Below are positions 51,568-60,260 of a DNA stretch of 64,000 bases, piece after piece. The DNA is from SURF-43 sp964628985 (GTDB lineage: Bacteria > Chloroflexota > Dehalococcoidia > UBA2979): NCBI GenBank assembly GCA_964628985.1, contig CAZVNJ010000005.1, forward strand, positions 32,766 to 96,765, read 5' to 3'. The position numbers and the translations under genes were made by a program. Every line of letters begins with the position of its first letter. Position 1 is the first letter of the stretch. The notes beneath the pieces are model-generated. The model had not been told where the DNA came from and did not search any database. It was given only the letters and a program-made list of their open reading frames with translations.

Positions 51568-51601
51568 CGCCCCCGCACGAATCTTGTCTCGTGCGGGGGC
51601 G
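51568..51601 (+). terminator. Strong stem-loop after DUF1328
   Basis: A perfect 13-bp stem CGCCCCCGCACGA / TCGTGCGGGGGCG with an 8-base loop, between convergent genes; probably works in both directions. Confidence 0.7.
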
Positions 51602-51644
51602 GAGTTGGCGCACGTGAGATGCGGTCATGCGGTTGCGAGACGGG

Positions 51645-52043
51645 CTAGGCCTGAGCGCTGGTATTGCGTTCGCCGGATCGCTCGCCGCCCGTCTCGAGTA
51701 GCGAGGCCGGAAGCATGTCATCGTCAACCCATTCAAGCTGTACGGCGGCGGTGCCCTCAAGGCGGTCGTACTGACGGACGATGACCGGGAAAATCGCGGG
51801 CTGCGACTCAGGCTGCACGCCCACTTTGTCGCCCACCCGCGGCTCGAGCGCCGTCGGGGTGAAGGAGTCGAGTTCTGCCTGCCGGCCGGACGGAGCCGGC
51901 GGTCCCGGCTGTTCCATCCACATCTTCAGGTGCCCCCGCCCGTAGTCGAGCGTCCCATCGCTGCTCACGAGGTGAACCCAGCCCGCGTCCTGGACGGCGG
52001 TACCCGGCCTGATCGCGCCATTCTCACTCGAATGCCTGTTCAC
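51645..52043 (-). CDS. Hypothetical acidic protein
   Basis: This 132-residue protein starts at GTG 52043 with a strong SD (GAGGAGG, 6 bases upstream), so it is a real gene. It has no membrane segment and no known motif. A segment GTAVQDAGWVHLVSSDGTLD suggests a small beta-barrel, but a PRC-like assignment would be a guess. It is Glu/Asp-rich. It lies in a group of small stress-type genes. Confidence 0.6.
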   Translation of the reverse strand: MNRHSSENGAIRPGTAVQDAGWVHLVSSDGTLDYGRGHLKMWMEQPGPPAPSGRQAELDSFTPTALEPRVGDKVGVQPESQPAIFPVIVRQYDRLEGTAAVQLEWVDDDMLPASLLETGGERSGERNTSAQA

Positions 52044-52297
52044 CCGAGCACCTCCTCATGCGGACCTGGGCTCAGCGGATGTGCGCACGCTATCGGGCGG
52101 GCACACGTGCCGCCGTAACAGGTGTTGGAGCCGTATCGCCGATCCATCGCAACTTCGTATCCACGCGAACAATTCAAATCAATCGCAATTGGCATGCCGC
52201 TGTGACACCGCCTGTTACACGGGTGATGCTTCCGCGACCTGACGCCCGCGAGGATCCCCGTAGGGACATTGGTTGCCCTGAGGAAGGAGTCGCATCA

Positions 52298-52435
52298 ATG
52301 CCCAACGAAGAGAAGCTGATGTGCCCTGAATGCGGCAGCGAGTTCGACTCGCAGCAGCAGTTGGACCGTCACAACAGCGGACAGCACGGTCGCGGGCAGC
52401 AGCACCAGGCCGGACAGCAGTACGTGCAGGACTAG
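52298..52435 (+). CDS. Small C2H2 zinc-finger protein
   Basis: This 45-residue protein has one finger, MCPECGSEFDSQQQLDRHNS followed by GQH: C9, C12, H24 and H29, with the usual C2H2 phenylalanine and leucine. The C-terminal tail is Gln/Gly-rich. AGGAAGGAG precedes the ATG by 8 bases. A second finger protein lies at 55818-55967. Single-finger bacterial proteins of this kind are of unknown role; they may bind nucleic acid or protein. Confidence 0.75.
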   Translation: MPNEEKLMCPECGSEFDSQQQLDRHNSGQHGRGQQHQAGQQYVQD

Positions 52436-52580
52436 TCCTGCATTGACGGTGCGAAGAGGTCCGCCCGATAGCAATCTGCAAGGCATCCGGCTCACGCTTG
52501 ATGCTGGCGGCAGGCCTCACCCCACAGGATGGCTCCCACACCGAACGGCGCCGGGAGCCAATCGAACCGAGGAGGTTCAT

Positions 52581-52703
52581 ATGACTAACGAGCCGTATCG
52601 CCAGCAGGAAGACCCGAAGAAGGATCCGATGGAGCAGCCCCAGCGCGCCGGCGAGCAGCAGCAGGAGCAGGGTGGGCGTCGTCAGGAGCAGCCGAGCCGG
52701 TAG
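52581..52703 (+). CDS. Small hydrophilic Gln-rich protein
   Basis: This 40-residue protein has almost only charged, Gln and Pro residues (EDPKKDPMEQPQRAG), so it is likely disordered. GAGGAGG 6 bases upstream supports translation. No family known; its composition resembles stress-related disordered proteins. Confidence 0.55.
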   Translation: MTNEPYRQQEDPKKDPMEQPQRAGEQQQEQGGRRQEQPSR

Positions 52704-52718
52704 GCCCCCAACAGGACG

Positions 52719-52760
52719 CGAGTGAGCCTCCGTCCCACCCCTGCGTTCGTGGCTCACTCG
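52719..52760. terminator. Long-armed stem-loop 1 of three
   Basis: CGAGTGAGCC pairs with GGCTCACTCG (10 bp, 22-base loop), right after the small Gln-rich gene. Confidence 0.5.
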
Positions 52761-52772
52761 TGTAGGTACAAC

Positions 52773-52809
52773 GCCCCGCTGCTGCTGCCCGCCCCAGCGG
52801 CAGCGGGGC
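52773..52809. terminator. Stem-loop 2 of three
   Basis: GCCCCGCTGC pairs with GCAGCGGGGC (10 bp). Confidence 0.5.
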
Positions 52810-52874
52810 TGTACCAGCATCGTGCACCCTGGTCCTCCCCAACACTTCCCCATGGGACCTCGAGATGCACGACG

Positions 52875-52899
52875 AGAAGCGCGCCAAAGGCGCGCTTCT
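52875..52899. terminator. Stem-loop 3 of three
   Basis: AGAAGCGCGCC-AAA-GGCGCGCTTCT, perfect 11-bp stem, 24 bases before the end of the convergent response regulator gene. Confidence 0.65.
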
Positions 52900-52922
52900 T
52901 CGCGTGCTGGCCGGGGCGACGG

Positions 52923-53318
52923 CTAGGCGATGCTGCGCTCGACACGCTGCAGGAGGTCATCCAGGTCGAATGGCTTACGCAGGTAGCCGACGACGCCGTC
53001 AGGCATTTCGTCGCGAGGGCGCAGCGCCGAGACGAGAATGATTGGGGCTGCCGCGACGCCAGCACGGCCTCGATAGGCCTGGACGAAGGCGAAGCCGTCC
53101 ATACCGGGGAGACGCACGTCCAGCAGGATGAGCGACGGCGTGACTTCGTCCAACAGGACGATGGCGTCTTCCGCCGATCGCGCCGTGCGCACGCGGTAGC
53201 CCTCGCCCTCCAGGGTGTCCCGGATCAGCTGGCGGATGGCATCTTCGTCTTCGACGACCACGATCAGCGCGCCCGGAGCACTGGAGGCGCTGCGGTCGGA
53301 TACCTGAGTGCCCGTCAT
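52923..53318 (-). CDS. Single-domain response regulator
   Basis: This 131-residue receiver domain has acidic residues E23-E25, phosphoacceptor D67 (LILLDVRLPGMDG) and the lysine loop RKPFDLDDL. It has no output domain. ATG 53318 is chosen as the start of the receiver; longer readings add an Arg-rich leader. The nearest kinase is the divergent GAF kinase at 53920, about 600 bp away, a possible partner. Confidence 0.88.
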   Translation of the reverse strand: MTGTQVSDRSASSAPGALIVVVEDEDAIRQLIRDTLEGEGYRVRTARSAEDAIVLLDEVTPSLILLDVRLPGMDGFAFVQAYRGRAGVAAAPIILVSALRPRDEMPDGVVGYLRKPFDLDDLLQRVERSIA

Positions 53319-53919
53319 CGCTCTGCCTGTCCACCGGGAGACCGAGGGGCGGAGGACCCTGCCGCCAGGGCGCCGCGTCGTGTCGCGCGAGCGTAGCGGT
53401 TGCGGGCGCGGGTGCAAGCGTGCGCGCGGTGGAGTCTGAGTGCGTTCCGGCATCGTGTGCTTCATCGCATGGACCAAGAGGGAGCCCCTTCCGGCTGCTC
53501 AACCGTAGGAAGCCCGACCCACATGCTCCGTAAGTACCCGATGGATTCTCTTGCGAATCCATCCCACCCCCGAGTGATGAGCGGATCCTGTTACGGCGGG
53601 CCACAAATTGAGATGCCTTTTCAATGTCCAGATGGCGATAGTCCCGGCGTCGAGGGAGGCCCGTCCCCCCTGGTGGGCTCCCTCTACCTGTGCTCCTCCC
53701 CGGAGCATTGGCCCCCGGTCTTGCGCCAGCATCCCCCCGCCCAGAGGCGCAGACCGGGGGTTCGGACCGCCGCTCGAGATCGGGGCGCCGTCACGGACAT
53801 GGCATCGCGTCTAGAGACGACCGGGGCATTGAGCACTCAAGAAAACGTCCTACGATGCGCATGCGGCCGGTGGTGGAACGTCCGTGGCACCGGCGCCATC
53901 GGGCGTGCTCGGAGCCGGT
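53319..53919. other. 600-bp intergenic region with a perfect hairpin
   Basis: No gene was recognised between the divergent regulator and kinase. At 53540-53563 GATGGATTC pairs with GAATCCATC around a 6-base loop. This gap is long for the window and could hold a small RNA. Confidence 0.35.
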
Positions 53920-55800
53920 ATGAGCGCTGAGCAACTTCTGAGCCACGTTTCGCAGGGGGCGTTTGTCGTCATCTGGATCGCCGTGCTGATCCAGGCGCTC
54001 CGCCGTCCGCGCGCCGCCACCATTCATGCCGCCGCATTCTTCGGGCTCGCCACGGTGATCGTCGTGAATGGCTGGGTGACCAGCCTCCGAGGGGCGGACC
54101 CGCCCGAGTTCGTGCGCATCGGAATGGGGGCATTGCTCTCCTGCATGCCCTTCGTCCTGCTACTGCTAGCCCACGACTTTGCTGGGGTTCGCCGCGGCGT
54201 GCTGGCAGGGTCTGGCCTGCTCCTGGCGGGTGTCGTGCTTTCTCTGTACGCCGTCTCACGGCCGTACCCGTTGCCATACACGCTCGGTGTTGTGACCTAC
54301 CTCATCGTCGTCTCGGCATACGCGACGGGCCGGTTCGTCCAGGCTGGGTCCGGCTCCTCGGGCGTCTCCCGCCGCCGCGTGCAGGCCGTTGCGATCGCAA
54401 CCGCGTTGCTGGGGGTGATCTTCGTGCTCGTGGGGCTCTCGGCTGCCATCCCAGAGCAGCGTTCCGCCTGGTCCAGCATGTCGAGCGTGGCCTCGTTCCT
54501 CTGCGGCAGCGCCTACCTTGCGGCGTTTATGCCACCTCGCTTCCTCCGCCAGGCGTGGCAGGCACCGCAACTGCAGCGCTTCTTCGGCGACAGCACATTG
54601 GCACCCCGCGGGTCCCTGGCGGAACTCGTGCGCACGCTGGAGGGGCAGGTCGCCTCAATGCTGGGTGGAAGTCAGGAGGCGAGCATCGCGCTGTGGGATG
54701 AGCAGCGGCAAGCCCTCGTCTGGCCGGGCTTCGAGGGCGAGCGTCCGACTACGATCGATATGGAGTCCACCATCGCCTATCGGTCCTTCCGCTCCCAACA
54801 GGCGACGTTCGTGGAGCACGCCGAACGGATTGACCCCGCGAACGCCGCCGCTTATCGCGAGTACGGGGCGCAGGCGATCACCGCCGCGCCAATCACGATC
54901 GGCGAGCGCCGCCTCGGGCTATTGATGGCCTTCGGCCGGCGGGCACCGCTGTTCGCGGAGGACGAGCTCGAGGTCGTCCAGATCATCGCCCGCCAGGTGG
55001 CGATCCTGCTCCGCGACTATCAACTGACCGAAGAATTGACGGCGGTCCGCGGCCACCAGGAGGCGGCACGCCTCAAGGACGACTTCCTGGCGGCCGCCGC
55101 GCACGACCTACGGACGCCGCTGACCTCACTCGTCGCCCAGTCCCAGCTAATGCAACGCCGCGCGCTCCGCGACCCCAACCGCCCCACCGACATGGAGGGC
55201 ATCAAGCGCATCGTGCAAGAGACGAACCGAATGCGGCGTGTCGTCGACGACCTGCTGGACGCGGCCCGGGGCGACCAGGTGGGCTTCGTCGGTGAGGTGC
55301 GCCAAGTTGACCTCGTCGCGCTCGTCTCGGACGTCGTCAGCGGCATCCAGGGGCGTGTGATCAACTTCCGGGCGACACCGATCACCATCGAGATTGACCC
55401 CGAGCGGATCCGGCAGGTGGTGACGAACCTCTGTGACAACGCGGTTAAGTACAGCCCGCAGGGGGGCGACATTGACGTCACCCTGGAAGTGGATGCCGGT
55501 TTTGCCGTGATGGTGATCAAGGATCGCGGGATCGGGATCTCAGCAGAGGACGCCAAGATCATCTTCGAGCGATTCCGCCGGGCGCCGGGCGTCCGCTATG
55601 GCAGCATGACCGGCCTCGGACTCGGACTCTACTTCTGCAAACGGATCGTGGAAGAGCACGGGGGACAGATCACCCTGCGCAGCACTCTGGGAGAGGGCAG
55701 CGAGTTCGAAGTCCGCCTCCCCATGGCGCCACCGACGCTGGCCCGCCGCAACGCTCCTGCTGTCGAGCCCGCAGCCACGTCGGCCGGGCTGAGCACGTAA
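53920..55800 (+). CDS. Membrane histidine kinase with GAF domain
   Basis: This 626-residue protein starts with about seven membrane helices (about 1-205), then a GAF domain (about 230-375), HisKA (H near 394 in AAAHDLRTPLTS) and HATPase (NLCDNAVKYSPQGG, GLGLGLYFCKRIVEEHGG). The N-terminal helices resemble a 7TM sensor module. ATG 53920 follows GGAGCCGG; an in-frame ATG at 53884 adds 12 residues without an SD. No regulator gene directly follows. Confidence 0.9.
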   Translation: MSAEQLLSHVSQGAFVVIWIAVLIQALRRPRAATIHAAAFFGLATVIVVNGWVTSLRGADPPEFVRIGMGALLSCMPFVLLLLAHDFAGVRRGVLAGSGLLLAGVVLSLYAVSRPYPLPYTLGVVTYLIVVSAYATGRFVQAGSGSSGVSRRRVQAVAIATALLGVIFVLVGLSAAIPEQRSAWSSMSSVASFLCGSAYLAAFMPPRFLRQAWQAPQLQRFFGDSTLAPRGSLAELVRTLEGQVASMLGGSQEASIALWDEQRQALVWPGFEGERPTTIDMESTIAYRSFRSQQATFVEHAERIDPANAAAYREYGAQAITAAPITIGERRLGLLMAFGRRAPLFAEDELEVVQIIARQVAILLRDYQLTEELTAVRGHQEAARLKDDFLAAAAHDLRTPLTSLVAQSQLMQRRALRDPNRPTDMEGIKRIVQETNRMRRVVDDLLDAARGDQVGFVGEVRQVDLVALVSDVVSGIQGRVINFRATPITIEIDPERIRQVVTNLCDNAVKYSPQGGDIDVTLEVDAGFAVMVIKDRGIGISAEDAKIIFERFRRAPGVRYGSMTGLGLGLYFCKRIVEEHGGQITLRSTLGEGSEFEVRLPMAPPTLARRNAPAVEPAATSAGLST

Positions 55801-55819
55801 CACTCAGCACGTAACACTC
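55792..55819. repeat. 14-bp tandem duplication at the kinase stop codon
   Basis: AGCACGTAACACTC occurs twice in direct tandem (55792-55805 and 55806-55819). The first copy contains the TAA stop of the kinase gene. Confidence 0.8.
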
Positions 55820-55967
55820 AGTACGGCTCCCCCGCGATCACGAGCGCCCGCTCGCTCGGATCCGCTGCCTCGTGCACCTGTGCGGTGTGCTCACGCAGTT
55901 CATCCGGCGACGTGAACTCCGCGCCGCAGCGGGCACACGAGTAGCGATCATGCATCGCGACGGTCAT
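55818..55967 (-). CDS. Small C2H2 zinc-finger protein
   Basis: This 49-residue protein has the finger YSCARCGAEFTSPDELREHT followed by AQVH: C11, C14, H27 and H32. GGAGGGAG precedes the ATG at 55967. It is a paralogue of the protein at 52298-52435, with the same finger spacing but a different tail (VIAGEPY). Longer in-frame readings upstream are not supported. Role unknown. Confidence 0.75.
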   Translation of the reverse strand: MTVAMHDRYSCARCGAEFTSPDELREHTAQVHEAADPSERALVIAGEPY

Positions 55968-56191
55968 GGACGGCTCCCTCCCGCGACTTGCCCGCGAGAT
56001 CGTGCCAGCGAGCCCCCCACCGAGAACATCAACCCGCCTGCAGGCACCTTGCAGAACTCTTGCGACGCCGAGGCACAAAGAGTTGTTAGACAATCGCGAC
56101 CGCCACTCGGACGCTGTTACCAGTCCGGGGGACTGCCGCCCGTAGGTTCACTGCGCAGCCCGGCCACCGGCCAGAAGTACCGCAGAGAACC

Positions 56192-57448
56192 ATGGCAGCC
56201 CACGGACTCGCGCACGCCCCACGCGCTCATGCCCCTTCGATGGAGCGGATGCTGCTGGCGGTCGTCCTCACGTCCGTGTTGGCGGTTGGTGCTTCGATCA
56301 GATTCGCCGCCGACGACGCATCGACCAGCGCTCCGCAGCCGACGCCGATTGCGGGGCAGCCGCAGGCTACGTACGAGGCCGGCGCCGTGGACGGAGGCCA
56401 CCCGGCAGGCCAGGGACGCATCGGGCGATCCCGCATCCCTGCCTCGGGCGCCCTCACCGCTCCTTCGATGCCGCGGGGGCATGGCGCCCTCCTGCCCTAC
56501 CTCGACGTGATCGGGGGTCGCGCTTCGGCGTCAATGCCAAGGGATCGAAGCGTCGTGGTAGCGGTGGTGGACTCCGGGGTCGACATCACGCATCCGGACC
56601 TGGCGGGACGGATCTGGGAGAACCCGCGCAGTCTGTCGGACGGGAGCACGGGGGCCGTCTGCCCGGGGGATCGGCACGGCTGCTCATTCGTCTCGGCACT
56701 CACGGCCGACCCTTCGTGCGGTTACCGGTCCACCTCTCCCACGGGCGCGATCACAGACGACAACGGGCATGGCACGTTCGTGGCTGGCATCGTCATCGAC
56801 GCTGCACGGGCGATCGAGGGAGCCGACGTGCAGATCATGCCGGTGAAGGTGCTCGACTGCACCGGCGAGGGGCGCGCGTCGCAGGCCGCCGCCGGGATCC
56901 GCTATGCGGCCCGTGCCGGGGCGCGGGTGATCGTGCTCTCGTTCAGCGGGACCGTGGACATCCCGAGCCTGCGGGACGCAGTCGAGGAAGCACGGGTGCA
57001 CTTCGGAGCGCTCGTCGTGGCCTCCGCCGGGAATGACGGCGGCGCGCAGACGCAGTACCCCTCCGGCTACCCGGGCGTGCTCGGCGTGGGGGGCACGGGG
57101 ATCCTGCGTGCCGACGGGCAGATCGACTATCTGCGCCTGGCGCCGTTCTCAAATGTGAGCGAGGCCGTGAGCCTGCTTGCACCCGCAGTGCGGATCATGG
57201 GACCCGTGCCGAGCAACCTCTGCGGACGCCGCGACTGGACGTGCGTGGACGGCGAGCCGTACGCCTTCGCCTCGGGGACCTCTTACGCGACGCCCTTGGT
57301 GGCCGGTGCCGCCGCGCTCCTCTTCGCTTACGCACCGTCCATGACCCCGGACGATGTCCTCCACCGCCTGGTCGACACGGCGCGCCCGATTCCGGGATCG
57401 CTGGTGGGCCAGGTGGACGTCTCTGCGGCCCTTGAGGCGTACCAGTAG
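56192..57448 (+). CDS. Secreted subtilisin-like serine protease (S8)
   Basis: This 418-residue protein has a hydrophobic signal segment (about 19-37), a propeptide-like low-complexity part (to about 100) and an S8 domain with D127 (AVVDSGVDITHPDL), H193 (DDNGHGTFVAG), the oxyanion Asn in SAGNDGG and S near 364 (SGTSYATPLVAGAAALL). All catalytic residues are present. It should be an active extracellular protease. Start ATG 56192, with ATG 56240 as an alternative. It converges with the MFS gene. Confidence 0.92.
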   Translation: MAAHGLAHAPRAHAPSMERMLLAVVLTSVLAVGASIRFAADDASTSAPQPTPIAGQPQATYEAGAVDGGHPAGQGRIGRSRIPASGALTAPSMPRGHGALLPYLDVIGGRASASMPRDRSVVVAVVDSGVDITHPDLAGRIWENPRSLSDGSTGAVCPGDRHGCSFVSALTADPSCGYRSTSPTGAITDDNGHGTFVAGIVIDAARAIEGADVQIMPVKVLDCTGEGRASQAAAGIRYAARAGARVIVLSFSGTVDIPSLRDAVEEARVHFGALVVASAGNDGGAQTQYPSGYPGVLGVGGTGILRADGQIDYLRLAPFSNVSEAVSLLAPAVRIMGPVPSNLCGRRDWTCVDGEPYAFASGTSYATPLVAGAAALLFAYAPSMTPDDVLHRLVDTARPIPGSLVGQVDVSAALEAYQ

Positions 57449-57464
57449 ACGCAGGCACGCGCCG

Positions 57465-58745
57465 TCAGAACGTGCGCAGCGTCCTGTGAGTCCGCGCGAA
57501 CACGACGACCAGTGCCACGGACGCGATCGCGGCGCCCCCGCCAACAGCGGCCTGCGGGCTGATGACATCGGCCGCCACGCCAGTGAGCATGGTGCCGAGC
57601 GGCTGCAGGCCCGAGAGGAGGCTCGTGAGCGCGATCATGCGTCCTCGCAATTCCTCCGGGGTCTTCACGAGGATGACCGTCTGCGAAGTCGTGTCCGCCA
57701 CCTGCTGGCCGATGCCGGCGACAAGGACGAAGGCCATCGCCACCCAGAGGCTCGGACTGAAGGCGAAGCCGGCCACCCCGGCTATGGCACACACGAGCCC
57801 GAGCGCATACGGGCGCCACCGGCGCTCCACCCGCGACAGAGCCACGAGCGCAAACGCGCCGGAGACGGCGCCCACGCCCGTGGCCGTATAGAGCGCACCG
57901 AGCCCGCCCTCGCCCTGACCCCATACGTCGCGCACGAACACCGGCGCCACCTGCTGCCAGGAACGAGTGGTCAGGATGAGTGTGAGCGAGACGCCGAGAA
58001 AGACCATGAGCAGCGACTGCTGACGGACATACTTCAGCCCGCCAAGGAAGTCGCCGATGAAGTTCATCCGGCCCACCCGCTGACGCCTCGGGATACGCAT
58101 GAGGAAGATCGCGCCGGCAAGGCAGGCGTTACCCACGGCGTTCGCGAGAAAGCACCCACCCGGTCCCAGCCAGGCAAGGATGGCCGCGCCCACCATCGGT
58201 CCGGCGATGGTCGTCATGGAGAAGACGCTGGTATTGAGCGCCACCGCGTTCGCCACGACCGACTTCGGGACCGTGTCCGGGATCAGAGACTGACGGGCGG
58301 GGATGTCCATCGCGAATGCCGAACCGGCAAGGAACGCCAGCACCACCATGTGCCAGAACTCGATGACCCCGGTCAGGATCATGACGCCCTCGATCAGCAT
58401 GAGTACCGCGACCGTGCTACGCGTGGTGAGCAGCAGGTGCTTGCGAAAGACACGGTCCGCGAGGACGCCCGAGAACGGCGCGAAGATGAGCCAGGGCAAT
58501 GAGAGCATGGCGCCCACCAGCGCCACGGCCGAGGCGCGGTCGGTCATCTCCAGCACGAGCCAACCCTGCGCGACGATGATCATCCACCAGCCGCTGAGCG
58601 CGAGGAACAGCCCGACAATGAGGAGGCGGAAGTCCCGGTACCGGAGTGCCGCGAGGGCCTCCGGGACGCGCGAGCGAGCGGCGTCCGCAAGTGGAACCGC
58701 CCAGGGATCCGTGCTCTCGCTAGGCGGCGTCTGGGGAGTCGTCAC
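57465..58745 (-). CDS. MFS exporter (EntS-like)
   Basis: This 426-residue protein has 12 predicted helices and the MFS_3/EntS pattern: YRDFRLLIVGLFLALSGWWM, FSGVLADRVFRKHLLL, IPARQSLIPDTVP and TSLLSGLQPLGTMLTG. Members export siderophores or drugs by proton antiport; the substrate cannot be predicted. GTG start at 58745. There is no biosynthetic cluster next to it. Confidence 0.88.
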   Translation of the reverse strand: MTTPQTPPSESTDPWAVPLADAARSRVPEALAALRYRDFRLLIVGLFLALSGWWMIIVAQGWLVLEMTDRASAVALVGAMLSLPWLIFAPFSGVLADRVFRKHLLLTTRSTVAVLMLIEGVMILTGVIEFWHMVVLAFLAGSAFAMDIPARQSLIPDTVPKSVVANAVALNTSVFSMTTIAGPMVGAAILAWLGPGGCFLANAVGNACLAGAIFLMRIPRRQRVGRMNFIGDFLGGLKYVRQQSLLMVFLGVSLTLILTTRSWQQVAPVFVRDVWGQGEGGLGALYTATGVGAVSGAFALVALSRVERRWRPYALGLVCAIAGVAGFAFSPSLWVAMAFVLVAGIGQQVADTTSQTVILVKTPEELRGRMIALTSLLSGLQPLGTMLTGVAADVISPQAAVGGGAAIASVALVVVFARTHRTLRTF

Positions 58746-59097
58746 AGCGAGGCTTTCCAGCCCCGAGGGGCACGCCCTCCGGGCTTGGGCATCGTACCTG
58801 ACCGGCCCGGCCTACCCCGTCCCGCGATAGGTCGCCGGACTCGGCCGCCATGACCTGCTTCCGATCGTCGAAGGCCGCGCGCAAGCAGACGCGCACCCAA
58901 ATCCGGTGGCCCAAGTCGCCAACAGGGCCGAGGGGAAGGCGATGCGCACGATGTGTCGCTGCCGACGAGCGCACGCATCACCACCGCAAGGACGGGCAAC
59001 AGCATCGGGGCTGAAGGGCGCTGCCCCAGTGCCTCTGTGGACGCGCGGTTGCTACCGGCTGAGGTGCTACGCCCGACTGTCGGGCGGCGTAGCCCGC
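58746..59097. other. Intergenic region with a perfect palindrome
   Basis: No gene was recognised. At 59070-59086 CGCCCGAC-T-GTCGGGCG is a 17-bp perfect inverted repeat just after the terC stop, probably its terminator. Confidence 0.45.
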
Positions 59098-60090
59098 CTA
59101 CTCGCGCTCCCGGTGCTCCTGGCCGCGGTCGGTGATCAGGCCGAACGGGTCCGGGACCGCCACGGTGTGGGACTCTTCGACCGTCCGCTTCGACCTCAGC
59201 GATGCCACGATCGAAACGGCCAGGATGGTGGCGACAAGGCCAAGTGAGACACCGACTGGCACGTGATACACGTCCGAGAGCAGCATCTTCCCGCCGACCA
59301 GCACGAGGATCGCCGCCAATCCCGCCTTCAGGTAGACGAAGCGGTGCGCGACGCCTGCCAGCAGGAAGTAGAGGGCACGCAGTCCCAGGATGGCGAAGAC
59401 GTTCGACGTGAACACCAGAAACGGGTCGCGCGTCACCGCGAAGATCGCAGGGATCGAGTCGACCGCGAAGATCAGGTCGGTGGTCTCCACAACCACCAGC
59501 ACAGCAAAGAGCGGCGTCGCGACAAGCACGCCACCGGCCCGAACGAACAGGCGTTGCCCGTGGTACTCCGTGGTCATGGGGACGAACCGCTGCACCAGGC
59601 GCAGCACGCGGTTCTCGCTCGGGCTCAGCGACATCTCTTCGTGTCGGAACATCTTGAGTCCCGTGAAGACGAGGAAGCCACCGAAGAGGTAGATGATCCA
59701 GTGGAACGCCTCGAGCAGCGCCGCGCCCGCGAAGATGAAGACAGCCCGCATCACCAGCGCGCCGAGGACACCCCAGAACAGCACTCGATGCTGGTACGCC
59801 GCGGGCACTGAGAAGAACGAGAAGATCAAGACGAACACGAACACGTTGTCGACCGAGAGGCTCTTCTCGATCAGGTAACCCGCGAGATACTCGCCGGCCA
59901 CCGTACCGCCCTCGAACACCCAGAGCACTACGCCGAAGCCGAGACCGAGGGCGACCCAGAACGCGCTGGAGAGCGCAGCCTCCCGGACCGACACCTCGTG
60001 TGCGTCGCGATGCAGGACAAACAGGTCAAGGGCGAGGAGGACGAAGACAAACGAGACGAATGCCGCCCAAGCGGCCAGATCCAGGGACAT
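59098..60090 (-). CDS. terC: TerC-family membrane protein, probable Mn2+ exporter
   Basis: This 330-residue protein has about nine helices and the two conserved acidic membrane motifs of TerC proteins: EKSLSVDNVFVFVL and VVETTDLIFAVDSIPAIFAV. TerC relatives in Bacillus (MeeF, MeeY) and the yybP-ykoY-controlled members move Mn2+. ATG 60090 has AAGGAG 5 bases upstream. The leader is a probable Mn2+ riboswitch, which supports manganese rather than tellurium. Confidence 0.92.
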   Translation of the reverse strand: MSLDLAAWAAFVSFVFVLLALDLFVLHRDAHEVSVREAALSSAFWVALGLGFGVVLWVFEGGTVAGEYLAGYLIEKSLSVDNVFVFVLIFSFFSVPAAYQHRVLFWGVLGALVMRAVFIFAGAALLEAFHWIIYLFGGFLVFTGLKMFRHEEMSLSPSENRVLRLVQRFVPMTTEYHGQRLFVRAGGVLVATPLFAVLVVVETTDLIFAVDSIPAIFAVTRDPFLVFTSNVFAILGLRALYFLLAGVAHRFVYLKAGLAAILVLVGGKMLLSDVYHVPVGVSLGLVATILAVSIVASLRSKRTVEESHTVAVPDPFGLITDRGQEHRERE

Positions 60091-60095
60091 GCCAA

Positions 60096-60216
60096 CTCCT
60101 TCTGTCGACCGATCGGTCAGCAGAAGGTCTGGCCCGCCTCGCACTGGTCGAGGACAGCGTCACCGGGCCCGAGGGCCGTACTGGCGGCGACGCCTTTGTG
60201 GGCTACTCCCCTTCGT
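60096..60216 (-). promoter_or_regulatory. Probable yybP-ykoY (Mn2+) riboswitch with SD-sequestering hairpin
   Basis: On the minus strand the leader has GAAGGGGAGTAGCC (60201-60214) and GGCCAGACCTTC (60123-60134), the conserved 5' and 3' parts of the yybP-ykoY aptamer; GAAGG/CCTTC form its closing stem. Downstream, CCTTCTG (minus strand of 60121-60127) can instead pair with CAGAAGG (60098-60104), which holds the terC SD. Mn2+ binding would free the SD. Confidence 0.75.
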
Positions 60217-60247
60217 CTAGCGATGACGCTATCACGTCACTCGCTAG
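60217..60247 (-). terminator. Terminator of the rsfS-HAD-arsC-aquaporin operon
   Basis: CTAGCGATGACG pairs with CGTCA-c-TCGCTAG (12 bp, one bulge, 6-base loop) just after the aquaporin stop and just before the Mn2+ aptamer, separating the two units. Confidence 0.65.
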
Positions 60248-60260
60248 CAGCGAACGCCCA

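Noticed and set aside
59098..60090. Tellurium-resistance role for the TerC protein
   Set aside because: No other ter genes are nearby and the leader looks like a Mn2+ riboswitch, so manganese export is the better reading.
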